Shown here: positions 34,476-43,697 of the stretch, in pieces | Layout: each line of letters starts with the position of its first letter | Numbering within the stretch: the stretch's first letter is position 1 | Assembly: GCF_050611725.1 (NCBI RefSeq) | Contig: NZ_JBODJB010000001.1 | Coordinates: forward strand, 2,790,001 to 2,854,000 | Direction of reading: 5' to 3' | Length of the DNA stretch: 64,000 bases | DNA from: Ferruginibacter sp050611725 | GTDB taxonomy: Bacteria; Bacteroidota; Bacteroidia; Chitinophagales; Chitinophagaceae | Made by a program: the position numbers and the translations under genes | The notes under the pieces: model-generated | Told to the model about the DNA's origin: nothing | Seen by the model: the letters and a program-made list of their open reading frames with translations, nothing else | Database searches by the model: none

Positions 34476-35288
34476 ATGAGTAGTTTTTTTAATAATAAGG
34501 TGGTAGCCATCACAGGTGGTAGCGAAGGTATAGGCAAAGCCTTGATTGATATTTTGCTCAAATCCGGGGCAAAAGTTGCCACTTGTAGTCGTAATCAGGA
34601 TAAATTGTATACACTTCAGGTACAATACTCCAATAAACCGTTACACACTCTTGTTGCAGATGTAAGCAAATACAAGGATTGTGAAAATTTCATCCACTCA
34701 ACTATACAAACTTTTGGGGGTATCGACATTTTGATCAATAATGCCGGTATCTCTATGAGATCTTTACTAAAAGACGCTGAGATTGATGTGATAGAAAAAG
34801 TGATGAATATTAATTTTTATGGAACACTGTATTGTACTAAACTGGCGCTCGATTCAATTGTATCAAGAAAAGGTACGATTGTAGGCGTTTCTTCTATTGC
34901 AGGATACAGAGGTTTACCAGGAAGAACCGGCTATTGTGCGTCAAAATTTGCCGTGAATGGTTTTATGGAAACCTTAAGAGTAGAAGTTGCAGAGAGTGGT
35001 ACCAATGTAATGTGGGTTTGCCCGGGTTTTACCAGCAGTAATATTAGAAACGCTGCTTTGAATGAAAAAGGACAGGCACAAGGCGAGGGTAATCCAATGG
35101 ACGAAGGCTCAATGATGAGTGCCGAAGAATGCGCTGAACACATTTTGAAAGCCATTGAAAAAAGAAAGAGAACCCTTGTACTAACATTTACAGGTAAACG
35201 AACAATCTTTTTAAATAAATTTTTTCCGGCATGGACGGATAAATTGGTGAGGAATTTTTATTTTAAAAAAGGTCAACTAGTAAAGTAG
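34476..35288 (+). CDS. short-chain dehydrogenase/reductase (SDR)
   Basis: The product is 270 residues with the NAD(P) motif TGGSEGIGKA (residues 12-21), NNAGISM (about 89-95), the catalytic serine in VSSIAGYRGLPG and YCASKFAVNGF with Tyr/Lys. The C-terminal 50 residues (RTLVLTFTGKRTIFLNKFFPAW) resemble the membrane-proximal tail of DHRS7-like enzymes, suggesting peripheral association with membrane. The substrate is unknown. It has a short leader and starts at the ATG. Confidence 0.9.
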   Translation: MSSFFNNKVVAITGGSEGIGKALIDILLKSGAKVATCSRNQDKLYTLQVQYSNKPLHTLVADVSKYKDCENFIHSTIQTFGGIDILINNAGISMRSLLKDAEIDVIEKVMNINFYGTLYCTKLALDSIVSRKGTIVGVSSIAGYRGLPGRTGYCASKFAVNGFMETLRVEVAESGTNVMWVCPGFTSSNIRNAALNEKGQAQGEGNPMDEGSMMSAEECAEHILKAIEKRKRTLVLTFTGKRTIFLNKFFPAWTDKLVRNFYFKKGQLVK

Positions 35289-35362
35289 CATGTTGTAAGT
35301 GATAAGTTTTAAGTTAAAGACATTATCAATTATCATCTATCAATTATCAATTAAACAAATAA
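35289..35362. repeat. short-period intergenic repeats
   Basis: The gap is composed of TTATCAA-like repeats (ATCAATTATCA units, 35326-35352) preceded by TAAGT-rich variants. It resembles the repeat gaps at 18712 and 59214. No promoter box was found within it. Confidence 0.5.
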
Positions 35363-36193
35363 ATGCCTTTATTAACTCTAACGTCAGACATTGGTCAGCA
35401 GGATTTTCTTGCAGGAGCAGTAAAGGGGCAATTATTGCAAACAGCAACCAATTTCACGATCATTGATATTACACACGAAGTATCTCCATTTAATTTTCCG
35501 CAAGCTGCTTATGTGTGCAGAAATGCGTTGAACAATTTCCCGAAAGGTACTTTTCACTTAGTACTCGTCAATCTTTTTGAAGAAAAACCCGAACATTTGC
35601 TAATTGCCGAACACAATGGACAGATCATCGGCACTGCAGATAACGGTATATTAACCATGATACTTGAAGAGGTCCCTCAAAAAATTGTGGCGATCCCTTT
35701 AGATAAAAACCAACAAAAAAATACACTTTATTGTACGAGTGTTTTTGCCAGAGCTTTTAACGATCTTGCTAATGGCAAGAAATTAGAAGAAATCGGAGAC
35801 CCATCTGTTTCTATCAGGGTAAAAAATCCATTGAGGCCGATGCTTGGCAACAACTGGATAGAAGGACAAATTATTTTTATAGATAATTTTGAGAACGTAA
35901 TAATTAATATTACTAAAGAAGAATTTGAAGAACAAAGAAAAGGCAGGAGTTTTAAAATTGTTTTTAAAAGAGACGAAACAATTGATAAAATCAGTGAAAC
36001 CTACGCCGATGTTTCGGAAGGAGAGAAATTAGCTTTATTCAATTCTGCCGGATATCTTGAAATAGCCGTGAACAAGGGAAATGCAGCTGGTCTGTTTGGC
36101 TTGCAGGGATATTCTGAAATGCAACAACAGAATAAAAGTCAATACAATAGCAACAGACTTTTTTATCAAACAGTTAAGGTGTTTTTTGAGTAA
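35363..36193 (+). CDS. SAM hydrolase / SAM hydroxide adenosyltransferase family (DUF62)
   Basis: The 276-residue protein belongs to the S-adenosyl-L-methionine hydrolase/halogenase family. Motifs are the N-terminal TLTSDIGQQDFLAGAVKG with the Asp that binds the ribose, ITHEVSPFNFPQAAY, ADNGILT, and the second domain with DNFENVIINI. The hydroxide-adenosyltransferase members cleave SAM to adenosine and methionine. The halogenase-specific loop is not evident, so hydrolase is more probable. Whether the reaction serves recycling is unknown. It stands after the repeat gap and precedes the sigma factor by 21 bases. Confidence 0.9.
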   Translation: MPLLTLTSDIGQQDFLAGAVKGQLLQTATNFTIIDITHEVSPFNFPQAAYVCRNALNNFPKGTFHLVLVNLFEEKPEHLLIAEHNGQIIGTADNGILTMILEEVPQKIVAIPLDKNQQKNTLYCTSVFARAFNDLANGKKLEEIGDPSVSIRVKNPLRPMLGNNWIEGQIIFIDNFENVIINITKEEFEEQRKGRSFKIVFKRDETIDKISETYADVSEGEKLALFNSAGYLEIAVNKGNAAGLFGLQGYSEMQQQNKSQYNSNRLFYQTVKVFFE

Positions 36194-36214
36194 AAAACAT
36201 CCATATAGCAGGAT

Positions 36215-36799
36215 TTGGACTTTATAAAAAACATATCAACCACAAATATCTCCGACAACGAACTGATCATTGCTTATAAACAAAGTAATGACACAAAATA
36301 TGTTAGTACCCTCTATCAACGTTATATGGATCTTGTTTTTGGTATATGCGTAAAATATTTCAAGGAAACGGAACGAAGTAAGGATGCGGTAATGGATATT
36401 TTTGAGGAACTGGTAAAAAAGCTGAAAATTCACGAGGTTGACTATTTTAAAGGCTGGCTACACACATTGGCACGAAATTACTGCCTGATGCAGTTAAGAA
36501 CTCCCAAAAACCTGAAAACCAGTGAATTTAATAGCGATTCGTTTGTGCAATTGAATGATACTTCGCATCTAAGCAACGAGGCCTTAGAAAAAGAGGAAAA
36601 CTATAAGAAATTAGAAGATTGTATTCGTAAATTACCTGAGGATCAAAAACAGAGTATCGAGCTGTTTTTCGTTCAGAATAAGTGTTATAATGAAATAGCC
36701 GAAATAACCGGATACGAATGGAGTAAAGTGAGGAGTTATATTCAGAATGGTAAAAGAAATTTAAAAAACTGCATGGAAGGAAAATTGAAAAATGGATAA
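36215..36799 (+). CDS. ECF-type RNA polymerase sigma factor
   Basis: This 194-residue sigma-70 family protein has region 2 (about 25-90) with YQRYMDLVFGICVKYF and SKDAVMDIFEELVKK. Region 4 (about 130-185) has PEDQKQSIELFFVQNKCYNEIAEITGYEWSKVRSYIQNGKRNLK as the helix-turn-helix that reads the -35 region. No region 1 or 3 is present, so it is an extracytoplasmic-function type. The start is a TTG at 36215. It overlaps the next gene by eight bases, an arrangement typical of a sigma factor with its anti-sigma factor. Confidence 0.93.
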   Translation: MDFIKNISTTNISDNELIIAYKQSNDTKYVSTLYQRYMDLVFGICVKYFKETERSKDAVMDIFEELVKKLKIHEVDYFKGWLHTLARNYCLMQLRTPKNLKTSEFNSDSFVQLNDTSHLSNEALEKEENYKKLEDCIRKLPEDQKQSIELFFVQNKCYNEIAEITGYEWSKVRSYIQNGKRNLKNCMEGKLKNG

Positions 36800-38060
36800 T
36801 CAATATACATACACCGCTGCAGATATTCACCGATACCTTTCGGGTAAAATGAATACTGCAGAAATGCATGCAATTGAAAAAGCTGCATTAGATGATCCAT
36901 TGCTTGCAGAAGCAATAGATGGCTACAGCAATTTACCCGGATTTGAGCAAGCAGAAGGATTTGAACAAACCAGTACAGCATTAAAACAATTAAGAGAAAA
37001 GATATCGGCACCAACTGCACATATAGGCATGGTTAGAAAAATGCGTCCTATATGGAGGGCAGCTGCTGCTATTCTTGTGTTAGCAGGTGGAACCGCTTTA
37101 GCTATATTCATCAACAATAGTTCAAAAGAAAAGCCGGTGGCACCTATTGCAAAAACAGAAACAAACAATGTAACTCAGTCAACTGAGCCGATCAAAGAAG
37201 GCTCATACAAAATCATTACTGATACTGCTCAACAAACAATTTCGACTCCAACATTATCAAAAAAAGAGAAACAAGCAACGGAAATTATAGCTGATAAAAC
37301 TCCTACGCAGGATGATGTGACTGATATACCAACTACGAATGAAAAAGATAATGCTGCCTCAAAAAATGCAGCGTCAGCTATTGCAGATGAGGAAAGAAAA
37401 AAAAATGTACCTGCAGAAATACTAAAACCAGTTTCAACCAAGGTAAAAGCAGAAAACCCAACTTTTAAACAAGCTGAACATAATAATAAAGAGGTTTCGG
37501 CATTTTTTTCAGGAAAAGTAACCGATAAAAATAATACACCTATTCCTTTTGTAACCATAACCACAGCCAGCGGTTTAACGTCAACCACTGATAACAATGG
37601 AGAGTTTAGATTGCCAATAGCGAAAGCAAATGGAGTAAAAGCCACCTTTAAAGCGAACAATTTTCAACCAAAATCTGTTGAAGCTACGGGTAAATATCAG
37701 CTAATTGTACTGGAATCTAAAAAGATAATCAATCATACCAAATCGAATGCTGCACCCGGACAGGCAAATGTTTTGTATAATAAAGGTGCAGAACCTGCTG
37801 AAGGCTGGTCAAAGTACATCGATTTTCTGGTTGATCAAATATCTTACTCAGAATATGATACAGGAAAACCTGTAATTGGTGAAACAATTGTTAGCTTTGA
37901 GATAGACCGGAATGGGGAACCAACAAATTTTGTATTCATCAAACAGATCGACGAAGATGTTAATGATGCAGTTAAAGAACTCATCATTAACGGACCGGAA
38001 TGGAAAATAACCGACAAAAACACCTTGCCAGCAAATATTAAATTGAAATTAAATTTTTAA
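36792..38060 (+). CDS. anti-sigma-like protein with carboxypeptidase regulatory and TonB-like C-terminal regions
   Basis: The product has 422 residues. The cytoplasmic N-terminus (DIHRYLSGKMNTAEMHAIEKAALDDP, about 10-40) is the kind found in anti-sigma factors of Chitinophagaceae, and a single membrane helix (WRAAAAILVLAGGTALAIFI, about 87-107) follows. A Thr/Lys-rich linker leads to a carboxypeptidase-D-regulatory-like domain (FFSGKVTDKNNTPIPFVT, about 236-300) and a C-terminal TonB-like domain (VIGETIVSFEIDRNGEPTNFVF). It likely spans the inner membrane and reaches a periplasmic partner. It starts inside the sigma gene, so the two are coupled. Confidence 0.82.
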   Translation: MDNQYTYTAADIHRYLSGKMNTAEMHAIEKAALDDPLLAEAIDGYSNLPGFEQAEGFEQTSTALKQLREKISAPTAHIGMVRKMRPIWRAAAAILVLAGGTALAIFINNSSKEKPVAPIAKTETNNVTQSTEPIKEGSYKIITDTAQQTISTPTLSKKEKQATEIIADKTPTQDDVTDIPTTNEKDNAASKNAASAIADEERKKNVPAEILKPVSTKVKAENPTFKQAEHNNKEVSAFFSGKVTDKNNTPIPFVTITTASGLTSTTDNNGEFRLPIAKANGVKATFKANNFQPKSVEATGKYQLIVLESKKIINHTKSNAAPGQANVLYNKGAEPAEGWSKYIDFLVDQISYSEYDTGKPVIGETIVSFEIDRNGEPTNFVFIKQIDEDVNDAVKELIINGPEWKITDKNTLPANIKLKLNF

Positions 38061-38081
38061 CCAAACTAACAACTAACGTAT

Positions 38082-38912
38082 ATGCGTAAACTATTATTAA
38101 TTTGCATGCTATCTCTGGGAATATTGCAAACCGATGCACAGGTAAAAATGCCTGCTCCCTCTCCTACACAAACTGTTAAACAGGATTTTGGCATAGGCAA
38201 TATAGAACTTACTTATTCTCGTCCGAGTGTAAAAGGCAGAAAAATATTTGGAGACCTTGTCCCTTACAATAAAATATGGCGCACCGGTGCCAACAGCCCT
38301 ACTAAGATCAAACTTTCGGAACCTGCTGAGATCGGCGGAAAACTGATTGACACTGGATCTTATGCATTATACACCATTCCAGGTAAGGAAAGCTGGGAAA
38401 TTATTATTAACAAGGGATTAGGCAATTGGGGAGTTGACGGCTACAAAACATCTGATGATGTTGCCCGTTTTACCGTATCTCCAAGTAAACTAAAAAAAGC
38501 CGTAGAAACATTTACCATTCAATTTACAAACATCAAACCCGAAAGTTGCGACCTTGAACTGTCATGGCAAAAAACATCGGTAGCCATTCCTATCACTGTT
38601 AATTTTAAAGAAAAAGTAAAAGCTCAATTAGAAGCGGCATTGCTGAGCGATAAAAAACCATATTGGCAGGCTGCACAATTCTACAGAGAGTACGAAAAAG
38701 ATCTTCCAAAAGCACTTGAAAATGTAGAAAAAGCGACAGAAGAAAATCCCAAAGCATTCTGGGTAATGTTATATAAAGCAAGAATCTTAAAAGAAATGGG
38801 TAATACTACTGCAGCATTAGAAGCTTCTAATGCCTCGCTGGCATTGGCTAAAGAAGCGAAGAATGACGACTATGTAAAACTGAATGAAGATTTTCAAAAA
38901 GATCTGAAATAA
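38082..38912 (+). CDS. DUF2911 domain protein, secreted
   Basis: This 276-residue product has a signal peptide (LLLICMLSLGILQTDAQ). The DUF2911 domain occupies about 20-185, with the opening PSPTQTVKQDFGIGNIELTYSRPSVKGRKIFG, then KIWRTGANSPTKI and a barrel-like finish. A helical C-terminus at about 190-276 contains two tetratricopeptide-like helix pairs. The family is of unknown function and common in Bacteroidota. It starts 21 bases after the anti-sigma gene and may be in the same operon. The strong hairpin after it ends the transcript. Confidence 0.88.
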   Translation: MRKLLLICMLSLGILQTDAQVKMPAPSPTQTVKQDFGIGNIELTYSRPSVKGRKIFGDLVPYNKIWRTGANSPTKIKLSEPAEIGGKLIDTGSYALYTIPGKESWEIIINKGLGNWGVDGYKTSDDVARFTVSPSKLKKAVETFTIQFTNIKPESCDLELSWQKTSVAIPITVNFKEKVKAQLEAALLSDKKPYWQAAQFYREYEKDLPKALENVEKATEENPKAFWVMLYKARILKEMGNTTAALEASNASLALAKEAKNDDYVKLNEDFQKDLK

Positions 38913-38930
38913 ACAATAACAGAATTTTAA

Positions 38931-38962
38931 AAGGCTGCATAAACTTATGCAGCCTTTTTTTA
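38931..38962. terminator. strong bidirectional terminator
   Basis: The 11-base stem AAGGCTGCATA / TATGCAGCCTT (38931-38941, 38946-38956) with an AACT loop is followed by TTTTTTT on the plus strand and has A-runs on the other. It ends DUF2911 and the convergent lipoprotein/symporter operon. Confidence 0.9.
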
Positions 38963-39433
38963 TTTAACTATAGTTATAACACCAGTATTATCGGGATAAA
39001 CATAGCTTGTAAGTACTGTATTTAATTTCAAAGCAGTAATGCTTGTATATGGCGGGCAACAAGCCTTGCGGGGAGGATTACCTGTTTTATGAGTGATCTC
39101 CATTGAATCTGTAACAGCATCATTAATGTACAAATAATATTTACTACTGCTTGCTCCGGAAATAAAGAATAAACCCGTTGCAGCCGAAGTACTGTCGGCC
39201 CCATTGAAATAAAGCGGAATGTTGATCAGACCACTACTTGTCTCTGCTTTTATTTTTAGTTGATCAGATGTATATATCTTGTCAGGTCCGCAAACAAGAT
39301 TTTTATCTGAACTGTTCTTTATAACAAACAACACTTCCGGGTTAATCAGATCGCATTGATCACTGCAATCTTCGGTACGCTGACAAGAAGAAAATAATAA
39401 AGCGGTTACGGCTACCCCAAAAAAAAGTTTCAT
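38960..39433 (-). CDS. putative lipoprotein, 157 aa
   Basis: The N-terminus MKLFFGVAVTALLFSSC is a lipoprotein signal with cysteine 17 as the acceptor. The mature part has several cysteines (CSDQCDL, CGPDK, KACCPP) and a strand-rich C-terminus. No family is known. It is the last gene of the minus-strand operon after the symporter, with a three-base gap. It could be a periplasmic companion of the symporter or of the PIG-L enzyme. Confidence 0.75.
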   Translation of the reverse strand: MKLFFGVAVTALLFSSCQRTEDCSDQCDLINPEVLFVIKNSSDKNLVCGPDKIYTSDQLKIKAETSSGLINIPLYFNGADSTSAATGLFFISGASSSKYYLYINDAVTDSMEITHKTGNPPRKACCPPYTSITALKLNTVLTSYVYPDNTGVITIVK

Positions 39434-39436
39434 AAT

Positions 39437-41056
39437 TTATCTAGTATCAGTTTTAAAAAAATTAAGAATAGACTGTAAAATTACAGCGAAAATAATTACA
39501 AATAATGCGCCAATTACGTTTAACCATAAAAAAGAAACCATGTCCATTTTATAGATCAGTATAACCATCAACTCAGCAATAATGGCGGCTGAAAAAACTG
39601 CTGCAGCTTTAATGTATTTTATCCAGAATGCCGATAAAAATATGCCAAGTATCACGCCATAAAATAACGATCCGATAATATTTACTGCTTCAATTAAACT
39701 ATTACCAATGTTATAGGCAAACATGGCAATTACGATACAGAACAAGCCCCAGGCCAATGTATACCACTGCGATAGAGCATAATCACTGATATTGGTTTTA
39801 GATACAAATCTTTTATGAAAATCTACCACCGTACAAGCCGCTAAAGAATTTAAAGCTGCGGCAATACTACCCCAGGAAGCCAGGAACAACATCGCTATTA
39901 CCAACCCAACCAAACCAATGGGCAACTTATCTTTTACAAAATGAAGGAAGATATAATTATTGTCATTCAGATCTTTTTCATGCAAGGCCTTTTGGATCAT
40001 TTTAGTATACGCCTGTCTATGTTCATGAGCTATTTTTAGATCTTTTTGGTCGAATGCAGTATTGAATTTATTTTCCAATAAGATCAAAGAATCTTTGTAT
40101 ATCGTTTTCTTAGCTTCAATTGTTTTAGACTCATTAAAGTATATCGGTGGTTTTTGATAAGAATAAAAAACAAATATCAATACACCCAGTAACAAAATAA
40201 AAAACTGCATCGGCACTTTTACAATACCATTCATCAACAGCCCCTTCTTACTTTCCGTATCATTTTTTGCGGTAAGATAACGTCCTACCTGACTATGATC
40301 CGTACCAAAATAACTGAGTGCCAGAAAGAAGCCACCGATCAGTCCGCTCCAGATATTATACTTGTCTTTCCAATCAAATCCTTTTTCAGTAAAGCCTGAT
40401 GTGATCACATTCATTTTTTTGCTTGAGCTCACTGCATCGGTAATATTTAAATTTGCCGGTAGCAACTTCACTGCCAGATAAGCTACTATTATTAAGGCAG
40501 CAAAGATGATGATCATTTGCAGTTTCTGTGTATGTGCCACCGCTTTAGCACCACCACTCATTGTATAAATGATCAACAATCCACCCATCACCAGATTGGT
40601 GTAATAAATATTCCAGCCCAGAAGGGAACTCAACACCAACGAAGGAGCAAAAATGCTGACACCTGTACTCAACCCTCTGGATAATAAAAAAAGAAAAGAC
40701 GTTAAGGAACGTGTTTTTATATCGAACCTGTTTTCTAAAAATTCGTAAGCTGTATACACTTTCAATTTGCTAAAAACGGGAACAAAAAAAATACAAATGA
40801 CCACCATGGCAATTGGCAATCCAAAATAATATTGTACAAATCGCATACCGTCGCTGTAAGCTTGTCCCGGCGCAGAAAGAAATGTAATAGCGCTTGCCTG
40901 CGTACCCATGATGCTTAATAAAACGAGGTACCATGGCATTGTTCGATTGCTCAAGAAATAACCTTCGAGATTCTTTGTTGTGCGGCTTTTATAAATGCCA
41001 TACACGACAATGCCACAAAGCGTAACACATAATATGGTCCAATCAATCAGACTCAA
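39437..41056 (-). CDS. sodium:solute symporter (SSS family)
   Basis: The product has 539 residues and about 13 membrane segments with the SSS fold. Motifs are WYLVLLSIMGTQASAITFLSAPGQAYSDGM in the first broken helix and GLLIIYTMSGGAKAVAHTQKLQMII, with the conserved Thr/Ser of the sodium site. The substrate is not deduced. An insertion at about 305-370 forms a long soluble helical region. The start is a TTG directly after the stop of a 34-residue gene. It belongs to an operon with PIG-L upstream, which may suggest uptake of a sugar or other compound released by that enzyme. Confidence 0.92.
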   Translation of the reverse strand: MSLIDWTILCVTLCGIVVYGIYKSRTTKNLEGYFLSNRTMPWYLVLLSIMGTQASAITFLSAPGQAYSDGMRFVQYYFGLPIAMVVICIFFVPVFSKLKVYTAYEFLENRFDIKTRSLTSFLFLLSRGLSTGVSIFAPSLVLSSLLGWNIYYTNLVMGGLLIIYTMSGGAKAVAHTQKLQMIIIFAALIIVAYLAVKLLPANLNITDAVSSSKKMNVITSGFTEKGFDWKDKYNIWSGLIGGFFLALSYFGTDHSQVGRYLTAKNDTESKKGLLMNGIVKVPMQFFILLLGVLIFVFYSYQKPPIYFNESKTIEAKKTIYKDSLILLENKFNTAFDQKDLKIAHEHRQAYTKMIQKALHEKDLNDNNYIFLHFVKDKLPIGLVGLVIAMLFLASWGSIAAALNSLAACTVVDFHKRFVSKTNISDYALSQWYTLAWGLFCIVIAMFAYNIGNSLIEAVNIIGSLFYGVILGIFLSAFWIKYIKAAAVFSAAIIAELMVILIYKMDMVSFLWLNVIGALFVIIFAVILQSILNFFKTDTR

Positions 41057-41161
41057 TTATTGAAAGTATTTTGTGATAAAATAATACAACAGTATCTGTA
41101 AGACTAAAAAGGCCAACACAAATACGTATCGTTTTGTCCAGTATGATTTATTTTTCTCCAT
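41057..41161 (-). CDS. 34-residue single-pass membrane protein, symporter-linked
   Basis: A complete small frame starts with ATG 41161 (MEKNKSYWTKRYV) and continues to a hydrophobic helix with FVLAFLVLQILLYYFITKYF, then stops at TAA 41057-41059. The start is seven bases past the PIG-L stop, and the stop is directly followed by the TTG of the symporter, so translation is coupled. The charged N-terminus (Lys/Arg) and single helix suggest a small subunit inside the inner membrane, analogous to the short partners of some SSS transporters (YhdT, DUF4212, YjcH), although it is smaller and unlike them in sequence. No homology search was possible. Confidence 0.72.
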   Translation of the reverse strand: MEKNKSYWTKRYVFVLAFLVLQILLYYFITKYFQ

Positions 41162-41168
41162 TGAAAAA

Positions 41169-43673
41169 TTATACCTGTTTTTTCTTCTTAGGTTTTATTT
41201 TTGGTTGAGACTTTTCCTGCGTCAAATTTTTATTGGCTAACAAATTCGCAAACAACCTATAAGCACCCGGCACACCGGCGGGAAGTTCTCTGAAAAATAC
41301 CAGCCCCGTATAAACAAATTTGCCTTTACCATAATCCGCAATGATCAAACTTCCATCCTGCTCTTTCTCTCCGGGATCTGCCATACTTAAAATACGTTGA
41401 TAACTACTGTCAACGCTTTCAGCATTGTAGATGCTTCGTTCCTGTATCCATCCTTCGAAATCTGCTTCTGTTATTTTATTCGGATAATTTAATGCCGGAT
41501 GATCGGGCAACAGGAATTTAACTTTAGCCGTTTCATCTGTGATCCTGCTTCTGCTGATGGTAAATGGATAAGGGCCTATTTTCGATTTTACAGAACTGAT
41601 AAAATTATTTGTATTGTATTGAGATAATAAAACACCTCCATCTTTCACATATTGCATCAAAGCATCGTAAATATTGCTCATCCATTCATTCGTATTATAA
41701 GCTCTTACACCAGTAACAATGGCATTAAATTGTTTTAAATTATCTGTTGTAAGATCTGCTTCTTTTAAAATGGTTACTTTATACCCCATTTCTTCCAAAG
41801 CCTGCGGCACTTTATCTCCTGCACCGGGAATATAGCCGACAGATTTACCTGCAATCTCAGCATCCGTAACAAGTATTCGTTTTTGGGTTACTTTAAAATA
41901 CTTGATAGATGGAATATGATCGTAATCAATTTCTTTAAGATCATAATAAGGCTTGTCATTTGCATCTTTATATACCCACTCATGCAAATAATTCCAAGTT
42001 GCCTTTTCACCAGACTTGGTTGCTATATCAAAAGCGTTAGCAGTAGTGAATTTTTCTCCTTTTGAAAGTTTACGCAGATCCTGATAATACTCATGTGTTG
42101 AATCAATATTATTGCCATTGGTAAACAATCTGAAGTTTTGAGTAATTACATCATTATTATCTCCCGGGTTAAATACATTCAATGCAGGAGAAACATTCTC
42201 CGTTAATTGCGGTACAACATATACCGGTTGATATATCTCTCCTTTTACAGGATCAGTATGTTTGTAGCGAATTGGTTCTGTGAATACAAATGGATTCCCT
42301 TCTATTGAAACAACAAAAGAATAACTCATCGGAATATTCTCCGCCATACCAATCAACTCCTGATCAGTAACATTAAAGCTACCTTTCTCCATTTCTTGTT
42401 CCAGCCAATAAGGTTGCGATAACTTATCATCTTTTTTAATAAGATAAGATATCGTATCAAAAAGATTCACATTTCTTTTCAACGTGTCGAAAATTAACGG
42501 CCTGGTAAGCTTTGAAACTTCAGCACCTACTCCCAATCGATCATTGATGATAGTTGTATAGGTTAGCGTATCTCCTTGTGTGGCATATTGGGTATTTGTA
42601 ACAGCTTCCATGAATATACCACTACATGTTTTTATTACATTTTGTATAGCCTGAAGTTTTTGTTTTTTCCAATAAGGGTCATTGAGGCTCTCTATTTTCT
42701 TATATAACCTAACCAAAGCAGGCAGCGACTTTTCAGGATGCTCAGCAGAAAAATTATTTATAATAGAGTCAATTATTTTTGTTGTGGCTCCTTCATTATT
42801 CAACCTACTCCAGTTTGTATTTATACCTTCCATCAAGTCAGAGACAGGAGCTGTTCCCTTTGTTGTTTTAAAATATTCAATAACAGAGCCTCTTTGTGCC
42901 GGCACGCCAAATCCCTGACTCTTATGTTGGCTACGACTTATTGCAGCTATCTCCCCATAACTTTTGCCTAACAAAGGATTATACATACCAACATCTACTT
43001 TAAATTGATCTTCACTTTGTGTGTTACCACCACCAAAATTGAATGTGTTCCATAATAAACGTTTAGCTTGCCAAGTACTCACCCCTAATTTTAATTGTTC
43101 CGGAAACTTAGTACTATCTGCTGCTGCGTCAAATGCCTCACGGGCAAGTATAGCCGAAGCTGAATGATGTCCGTGCCCTGCCCTGCTGTCTTCGGGAAAA
43201 CGGGTGATGATAATATCAGGTTTGAATTGTCGGATCACCCAAACCACATCACTCAATATTTTATCGTGTTCCCAGGTTTTAATAGCTTCATCCGAAGATT
43301 TAGAATACCCAAAATCATAGGCTCTGGAAAAAAACTGTTCAGCTCCATCAACTCTTCTTGCTGCCAGTAATTCTTGTGTTCTTATCAACCCTAGATCGAT
43401 CCCTTGTTCATCACCAATTAGGTTTTGCCCGCCATCTCCTCTCGTTAAACTCAAATAACCTGTGCGATACATTTTTTCATTGGCCAGATATGCCAGCAAC
43501 CTTGTATTCTCATCATCCGGATGTGCAGCGATGTAGAGTACCGAGCCCAACACATTCAGCTTCTTTAGTTGCAATAATATTTCTGAAGCAGTATAAGTTT
43601 TTGGTGTTTGAGCTTTAGAAACTAAAAATGAAAAATGAAAAACGAAAAATATAAGGATGAAATGCTTTGTCAT
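41169..43673 (-). CDS. PIG-L/LmbE family deacetylase, exported
   Basis: The 834-residue product has a signal peptide (FILIFFVFHFSFLVSKAQ). The PIG-L metal-binding motif is AAHPDDEN (about 50), with the further TRGDGGQNLIGDEQG and GHHSASAIL histidines (about 170) that bind zinc. These enzymes remove acetyl groups from N-acetylglucosamine-like or thiol-sugar substrates. A long C-terminal region includes a Rossmann-like segment (AGKSVGYIPGAGDKVPQALEEMGYKVTILKEA, about 625) and a ThuA/GATase-like fold ending in KPKKKKQV. It is first in an operon with the small protein, the symporter and a lipoprotein. Its start is 24 bases from the divergent ggt start. Confidence 0.88.
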   Translation of the reverse strand: MTKHFILIFFVFHFSFLVSKAQTPKTYTASEILLQLKKLNVLGSVLYIAAHPDDENTRLLAYLANEKMYRTGYLSLTRGDGGQNLIGDEQGIDLGLIRTQELLAARRVDGAEQFFSRAYDFGYSKSSDEAIKTWEHDKILSDVVWVIRQFKPDIIITRFPEDSRAGHGHHSASAILAREAFDAAADSTKFPEQLKLGVSTWQAKRLLWNTFNFGGGNTQSEDQFKVDVGMYNPLLGKSYGEIAAISRSQHKSQGFGVPAQRGSVIEYFKTTKGTAPVSDLMEGINTNWSRLNNEGATTKIIDSIINNFSAEHPEKSLPALVRLYKKIESLNDPYWKKQKLQAIQNVIKTCSGIFMEAVTNTQYATQGDTLTYTTIINDRLGVGAEVSKLTRPLIFDTLKRNVNLFDTISYLIKKDDKLSQPYWLEQEMEKGSFNVTDQELIGMAENIPMSYSFVVSIEGNPFVFTEPIRYKHTDPVKGEIYQPVYVVPQLTENVSPALNVFNPGDNNDVITQNFRLFTNGNNIDSTHEYYQDLRKLSKGEKFTTANAFDIATKSGEKATWNYLHEWVYKDANDKPYYDLKEIDYDHIPSIKYFKVTQKRILVTDAEIAGKSVGYIPGAGDKVPQALEEMGYKVTILKEADLTTDNLKQFNAIVTGVRAYNTNEWMSNIYDALMQYVKDGGVLLSQYNTNNFISSVKSKIGPYPFTISRSRITDETAKVKFLLPDHPALNYPNKITEADFEGWIQERSIYNAESVDSSYQRILSMADPGEKEQDGSLIIADYGKGKFVYTGLVFFRELPAGVPGAYRLFANLLANKNLTQEKSQPKIKPKKKKQV

Positions 43674-43697
43674 GTAAGTTATTCCTAATTTTAAAAA

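Noticed and set aside
34476..35288. the two SDR genes as duplicates of one another
   Set aside because: They share only family motifs, and the rest of the sequences and tails differ.
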